Of a stretch of 64,000 nt of DNA, positions 58,801 through 64,000 are shown piece by piece. Position numbers and translations under genes: made by a program. Positions within the stretch are counted from its first letter, which is position 1. Every line of letters begins with the position of its first letter. Origin of the DNA: Kryptolebias marmoratus (lineage: Eukaryota > Chordata > Actinopteri > Cyprinodontiformes > Rivulidae); the NCBI RefSeq assembly GCF_001649575.2, contig NC_051431.1, positions 1,975,260 to 2,039,259 of the forward strand, in the 5' to 3' direction. The notes under the pieces are model-generated. The model was not told the origin of the DNA, made no database searches, and saw nothing but the letters and a program-made list of their open reading frames with translations.

Positions 58801-61637
58801 AGATTTAAACACTGTTAGAAGATTAAAAATGTAGGTGATTTGGTTTGCACATTTAAAAATGCGTGTAATAGAAAACGTGTAATTCTCGTTATGTTCATTA
58901 TAAACGGTCACACGGATCAGCACATCTCCTCGGTGCGTCATCCAGGTCTTCATCTCATGCAGTTTAAAGTTTTTTGTTTTTTTTCACTAAAGCTCTAAAA
59001 TGACTTCAGCTACAGAACAGAAGTCCAGCTGCTTTGATTTTAAACTTTTAGGATTCGTCACGTCCTGGATGACTGAGAATCTGCTGAGGAGCCATTCTTT
59101 TGGATCACATGACGTAAAAGACCTCTGGCGTCCTCTAGTGGAAGTCTTATTATTACACTGTTAAAAATGTCAGCCTTTTCAGGGTCGGGTCGGTGATCGG
59201 TGAACAGAAACTGAACTTTATCACTCAGTGCAGGGGCTGTTGCACAATGGAAAGAAAAACCAACAGTGAGCAGTTTGTGGAGGAAAATGACCGAGAGTCC
59301 AAAAAGTCTGATTTAGGATGGCCTTACTGAGGTCGTTTCTGGTGCCCAGGATGATGATAACGGCATCTTGTCCCTCCAGAGTCTTCTTCACGTCGTCCTT
59401 GTTCAGAACGTCTCCCACCACCACTCTGGCTGCCTTGTGGTCAGCGGGCAGTTTGGCAGGATCCCTCACCAGCACCGTCACATTGAACCCTGAAGGAGAG
59501 CACAAGATGAGCATCAGAGGAAACACTTTCAGAGTTGACGCTGAAAGAAGCAGAAACACAAACAGCAGCAAAAACACTTTCTTTCAGCTGCTCACCTATG
59601 ATGACCGGCTGGAAGCAGCAAAGGCTGGCTAAAAGCTGAAAGCAACAGAAGAGAAGCTAAAAGTAGCAAAAAGTAGAAATATTTAAAAGTGATAAACGCT
59701 AAAGTACTAAAAGGCTCACTGACAGCTAAAAGCAAAAGACTAGGTAAAAGAAGCAAGAGGCCAGATAAAAACTAAAAGTAGCTAAAGAAGAAGCAGATTT
59801 AAAAGAGAAAGTCTCAACCTGTTTCTGTGGGGAAAATATTTGTAAGTAAAGAGAAATAATTTGGAAAGCATAAAAAAAGAAAAGCCATAGCATCCATGTC
59901 CTGAATGAACTGAACGTTTTGATATATAAACAGCTAAACTAGCAGAAGTATTAGATTGTGTATCTGATTTCTTTATGTGTTGTGTATGTTATACAACTAT
60001 ACCGGGTAAAAAGGCTTTTAAATTTTCTGCCCCTGCAGGACTTAGTTATCATCTCTTGTTACGTTTGGGGAAATTTAAATCAACTCTAAAGGACGGAGAG
60101 ATCAGATCACTTGGCTGCTTTAATGAGTAATTATGTCATTTCATGGTTATGCTTTTGTATTTGGTGTATTTGGTCTTGTATTTTGTATTTGTTGTATGTT
60201 TTATGCTGCTGTCTTGGCCAGGTCACTCTTGGAAAAGAGGATTTTAATCTCAATGAGTCATTTTTTTCCTGGTTAAATGAAGGATATTACTATTACTACT
60301 ACATGTTGGGATAATTTCAGTCGTGGATGAGAAGTGGGGATTTGATCCAGTGACCCTCACACTGACTGCTGCTGATTTTAATCAAGTTTTCTCCGTTTTC
60401 TGGAGCATCACCAGCTCTTTGGTCCAGCGGTTGGAGGACAGAGATCCACCCTGAATGTGCAGGACAGATAGACAACAGTTTTCTCCTATCAGCTCTCAGA
60501 TTAACGGCAGTGACTCAGCAAAATGCTGACCACCAACGTCTAACATGACTCGTCAGCTTTTCCTTGCCTGGCGTTGAGCAAATGGAAACAGAAATGCAGC
60601 TAAATCATTTCAGTCATATGACATAATGTGTTTAAATGTCTGATTTTACCTTTGTGTGCACTTCTTATCTTTGAAAACAGGAACTGAAAACTAAAAAAGG
60701 CTTTTATGACAAATTCATGAATCAGTAATAATCAGATCCAACTCATTTATTGATGTAATTTCATTAGAATAAATCTGATATGATCCAAATGGAAAGTTCT
60801 GAAAGCAAGAAAACAAACTTTCTTTTGCTTTCTGCTCAGTTGAGGGAACAGCCAAAATGGAGAGAAAAAAATCATAAAAAAGGTGCCATTTTTTAAATAA
60901 AATAATCAGCTAAAATGTGAAAAAATTATACAATGGATGAACCAAAACAGTGGCTCCCTAACTTTTTAGCTTCTGACCCAAAATAACAGCAAAGACCTGC
61001 GATCTTTGGCTGAACTGACATTGTTAAAGATCAAATAAAATAAGAACAAATAAGAGCATAAGAATAGCACAAAAACACTTCTTTCATTTACGACTATTGT
61101 TTTCATATTTTCTAAATATTATGATGAAAATATACAAGGAGAAATTATTTCATTTATTAGTAAATTTTATTTATCCCGACTCCGATTTTGGAAACATGAA
61201 CCTAAAATAATCTGAGTTACTCTGAAGAGAATCAAAAACCATAAAGAGTCCTAAATATTTAGATTATATATATTTATATGGATTAAATATGCTTTCAGGA
61301 GCCAGAAGGAAGGTTTACTTCACATGTGAATGCCTGAAATGGTATTTTATTTTGACACTTTTGAATCACGTGACACTTTCCCTGAACATTTATTGTAACT
61401 TAATCCTCCTGTTTATCCACCTAACAGATGAACAAATAACTGCTGGAACAGGATCATGTTTTGTCCTACAGGACCTGATTTAACCCCATTATTAAAGGTG
61501 CACGGTCTGAGCAGAAAAACCCAGAAAAAGCGCTTTATTCTGATTCTTTTACCTGCAGCCACCGCCTGCGGCAGCGTCGCCAGTCCCGTCATCCCTGTGG
61601 CTCCAAAAATGGCGACGTTCTTTACGGATTCAGACAT
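55864..61637 (-). CDS. blvrb: Biliverdin reductase B / NADPH-dependent flavin reductase
   Basis: A cytosolic enzyme that reduces biliverdin-IXbeta and flavins with NADPH. Exons in transcript order: 61637-61553, 59489-59328, 58227-58138, 56713-56582, 56018-55864 (TAG); all phases close to 207 aa, against 206 in human BLVRB. The Rossmann NADPH loop is GATGMTG (12-18). [29 protein letters not shown] and AVMPPHIG all match the human enzyme. Cys110 and Ser112 (GCMS) correspond to human Cys109 and Ser111; Cys189 corresponds to human Cys188. The C-terminal tail (TVGVWAEYK) differs from the human one. Introns carry a hAT-like MITE and copies of the GCTAAAAG-type repeat. A second SDR-type NAD(P)-binding protein is the only alternative, and is unlikely at this identity. 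Confidence 0.95.
56155..56480. repeat. GCTAAAAG-type repeat in a blvrb intron
   Basis: Repeats of agctaaaa with agcaaa variants are followed by gaagagatctcaatgcatttc, a block also present at 5185-5205 (gaagagatctaaatgtattt). A further copy of the same dispersed family. Confidence 0.55.
57707..57901. mobile_element. hAT-like MITE in a blvrb intron
   Basis: Begins CAGGGGTCTCCAATCCTGG and carries the same palindromic core as the copy at 2781, in the same overall arrangement. The right terminus is truncated after ggaccaggattg. Confidence 0.7.
59625..59960. repeat. GCTAAAAG-type repeat plus gatatataaac end, in blvrb intron 1
   Basis: Here the tandem agctaaaagtagcaaa part is followed by aagccatagcatccatgtcc and gaactgaacgttttgat. 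That shows the array and the block seen at 1-230 are two parts of one dispersed element. Confidence 0.6.
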
Positions 61638-62699
61638 GATTTGATGATTATTATTATTATTTAGTGAGATCAGCTCCAGGTTGTCCTCAGCAGATCGACA
61701 CAGGGGAAAGTGACAAGACGCATGAAGAAACGCCTCTTTTTGCGCTGCTCACATGAGAGGAAACTTCCGCAGCGCAAACTCCTCCTACAGAGGATTTAAA
61801 GAAACCCCGCAGTTAAACTTTTATTAAATCATGACAGGAATCAGCTCGGATCACCAAGGAGCTCCATAAGGAGCCTGTCGGAATATACATCTGAGTGACC
61901 TTTATGTAGGAACCATAAATATGCGCACTTTTTGGGTGCATTATCTGTGCTGATCCCTGAAGCTGCAGTTAATTGTGTGTTGTTTATGTTTATGATAAAG
62001 ACATGTTTGAAGGCATGCACACTGCTGAGGTTCTGTTTCTCTTTTATTGTGTTAATCCTCCATAGCTGCTTCACCCTGCAGTGGTTTGTTGCCTGTACTC
62101 AGGTTTTCTATCTTCGGTTTTCACAATTTTATTGCAATTCAAATCAATTTCCGGTCCAATGCTGCAACCTTTAGGGTATTTTTGACATGCTTAGCTCCTT
62201 CTATCTTACCTTAAAATAAACATTTCAGAGATCATATCAATTTCAGATGCTTAGAGGTTTGTGCTTTCTAAGATCATTTAGCTGTGGCAGCCATGAATCG
62301 AATTGACACCAAAATGTATTAGTCAATGACGTATATATTATATTATATAGAATATAAGTCATTGGTATTGGTCGGTTGTAGAGTGGTGTGTTTATATGAT
62401 ACAACGGCCTGCCATAAATACTAGATCGTTTGAAACAGACTGCATTAAAATCAATGTGACACAATCCTGCAGTACAACAATCTGTCCGCTGGGTGGCAGT
62501 GTTCACACCTTAACCTGGTACTACATCCTCCTTTAAACACGAAGAAGAAAACAAGCCCGTGGCTAACATGTTTAGATAACTTTATGCAATGCTAGCTACG
62601 AAATGTAGTCCACAAAACTGACAATGAGCCACATTTAGTATGCTTATTTGTGTTTTTTTTAATTTATTTTTTAGAAGGATTAATATTACAGTAATATTT

Positions 62700-63175
62700 C
62701 AGTTCGCGTGTAAATCGCGGCCTCTAGCGGCTGCCTAAATAATTTTCTCATTGGCAGTTTACTCTCTCCGCTCGCCGCACCGATGCTGATATTTCTCTCC
62801 AGCATCATCAGCGGAGAGGAGGAGGAGGAGGAGGAGGAAGAGGAAGAGGGAGAGGTTGTGTCAGGTGGAAACGGGGACCTCTATGGATATCATCATCGCC
62901 CTCCACCGGCTCGCAGCCTCAGCACCGACTACTACATCTCCCGGCCGGCGGTTCCCGCTGCGGCCCCCAGGAAGACGCTGTGTCCCCGCATTATCGTCCT
63001 ACACCCCGCAGCCTGCTTTTGTTATCACCCGGATAAACGTGTAGCAGCACGGACTTAACCGAGGGAAGACCCGGAGCGCCAGTCTCCTCCATTGATAACC
63101 GCTCTGCCCATCGATCCAGGCGGCTGAGAGGAGGAGGAGGACAGACCCGAAAGGTACCGGTTCGGACCCAGAAAG
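62700..63175 (+). promoter_or_regulatory. CpG-rich promoter and first exon of a gene running off the window (SPTBN4 position)
   Basis: GC content and CpG frequency rise sharply here. The stretch ends in the strong donor cccagaaag|gtaagg at 63176. It contains a GAG/GAA tract (62813-62852) and an ATG-started 91-codon frame at 62783-63058. That frame has low-complexity residues and stops before the donor, so it is more likely 5' UTR or a uORF than the main protein. It lies head-to-head with blvrb about 1.1 kb away. In human, BLVRB and SPTBN4 have this arrangement, so a beta-IV spectrin first exon is the inference. Confidence 0.45.
62813..62852. repeat. GAG/GAA tract in the GC-rich first exon
   Basis: About 12 purine triplets (gaggaggag...gaagaggaagag) lie within the putative 5' UTR and would be read as poly-Glu in the 62783 frame. 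Confidence 0.85.
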
Positions 63176-63924
63176 GTAAGGCCGATGGTGATTCATTTCG
63201 TGCCGTTTTGTTTTGTCATCTCCTTGGCTCAGACCAAGGAGTGGAGGTGCATGTAGTGCTCCTTCCTCTTCTGCAGGGAAGCCGGCCTGCATTTGGGCGC
63301 AGGGTACCGCAGTGATCCGGAGAGAGGACGCGCTGTTTCATGTCTTCACCCACATGTGAGACACGGTGCACGCCTGGACACCACTTGGGCACCACCTGGG
63401 CTTGGCTGTCTTATCTCTGAATACATAAAAGAATAAATAAAACAGGTTTTAGAAGCAGACACGGCCTGGTGAACCAGGGATTTCACCGGCTTGCTGCAGC
63501 TTTTAGCGGCTCAGTTTCTGGCCTTTAAAACTTCAACATTATATGTTGGTTTCTATAAACTGAGCTTCATGCAAACAGCAGCAGGAGTTATAACTCCAGT
63601 GCAAGTGTGAATATTAAACGTCCTGCAGGATTAAAATCACATCATATTTAAAGGTACAAACTGTAAAAAAGGTTATCACGGACTGTATCAAATTAACTTA
63701 GGCCTGCAGAAACACAATCTGTTTAAACATTAATCCAAACTAGCTGAAAGTATTTCAGACTACAAATGGTTTTCTTTAAAATAAGATCTTAATCTGATTT
63801 ATGTTAATTTATGGGTTTGTTGGTCACCTGCTCTTTATTGGAGGTTATACTGTCAGGGTCAGAGTTACATAATTAATAGTTTTGTCCTTGTCTGTGTGTT
63901 GTCGCTTGGACGAACTCGCATGTT

Positions 63925-64000
63925 AGTTTTGGCAAAAGTGTTTTACGCCGGATGCCCTTCCTGACAGAACCGTCACCATTTACCCGGGTTTTGGGCCAGC
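63925..64000. repeat. Teleost interspersed repeat cut by the window edge
   Basis: ttttacgccggatgcccttc, then catttacccgggttttgg, is a recurrent fish repeat motif. It continues past base 64000. Confidence 0.5.

Noticed and set aside
62783..63058. 91-codon frame with poly-Glu as a short protein gene
   Set aside because: It is driven by the GAG tract, stops before the exon's donor and lacks a recognisable domain. A 5' UTR or uORF is more likely.

Overview
This is vertebrate nuclear DNA, almost certainly from a ray-finned (percomorph-type) fish. Genes are split by GT-AG introns, intergenic DNA is AT-rich and full of teleost-style interspersed repeats and CA/TG microsatellites, and one 644-base run of N marks an assembly gap. 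Six gene loci can be supported. I assembled the five coding ones exon by exon, and in each the intron phases close in frame.

Layout: (1) 5.8-18.5 kb, + strand: periaxin (prx). It has a PDZ domain over three short exons, a basic region, and one giant 8.7 kb repeat-coding exon. Two or three short in-frame exon candidates lie upstream. (2) 26.5-35.1 kb, + strand: an aftiphilin/CLBA1-family clathrin-adaptor gene. (3) 40.8-47.7 kb, + strand: a TWIK-family two-pore potassium channel, best matched to kcnk6. (4) 51.8-52.8 kb, - strand: a SERTA-domain transcriptional co-regulator with two possible upstream first exons. (5) 55.9-61.6 kb, - strand: biliverdin reductase B (blvrb), five exons, 207 aa. (6) From about 62.7 kb, + strand: a GC-rich first exon of a gene that continues beyond the window. 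It lies head-to-head with blvrb, where mammals have SPTBN4.

From established knowledge, human 19q13.2 carries PRX, SERTAD1, SERTAD3, BLVRB and SPTBN4 in that order, with KCNK6 on the same arm. The window is therefore the fish counterpart of that block, with prx inverted. The paralogous human blocks 14q32.33 (AHNAK2-CLBA1-CDCA4) and 2p14 (AFTPH-SERTAD2) also place an aftiphilin-family gene next to a SERTA gene. The aftiphilin-like gene here looks like the third member of that set, which I do not know from human 19q13.2.

These genes are not an operon and share no pathway. Their link is ancestral synteny: a membrane-skeleton scaffold, a trafficking adaptor, a K+ channel, a transcription co-factor and an NADPH-dependent reductase. 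The rest of the window is repeats: hAT-like MITEs, a TIR element flanking the last prx exon, a long inverted-repeat element holding the assembly gap, Tc1 and LINE relics, and two unassigned families with many copies. I saw no convincing tRNA, rRNA or microRNA gene, no CRISPR array and no bacterial-type system.
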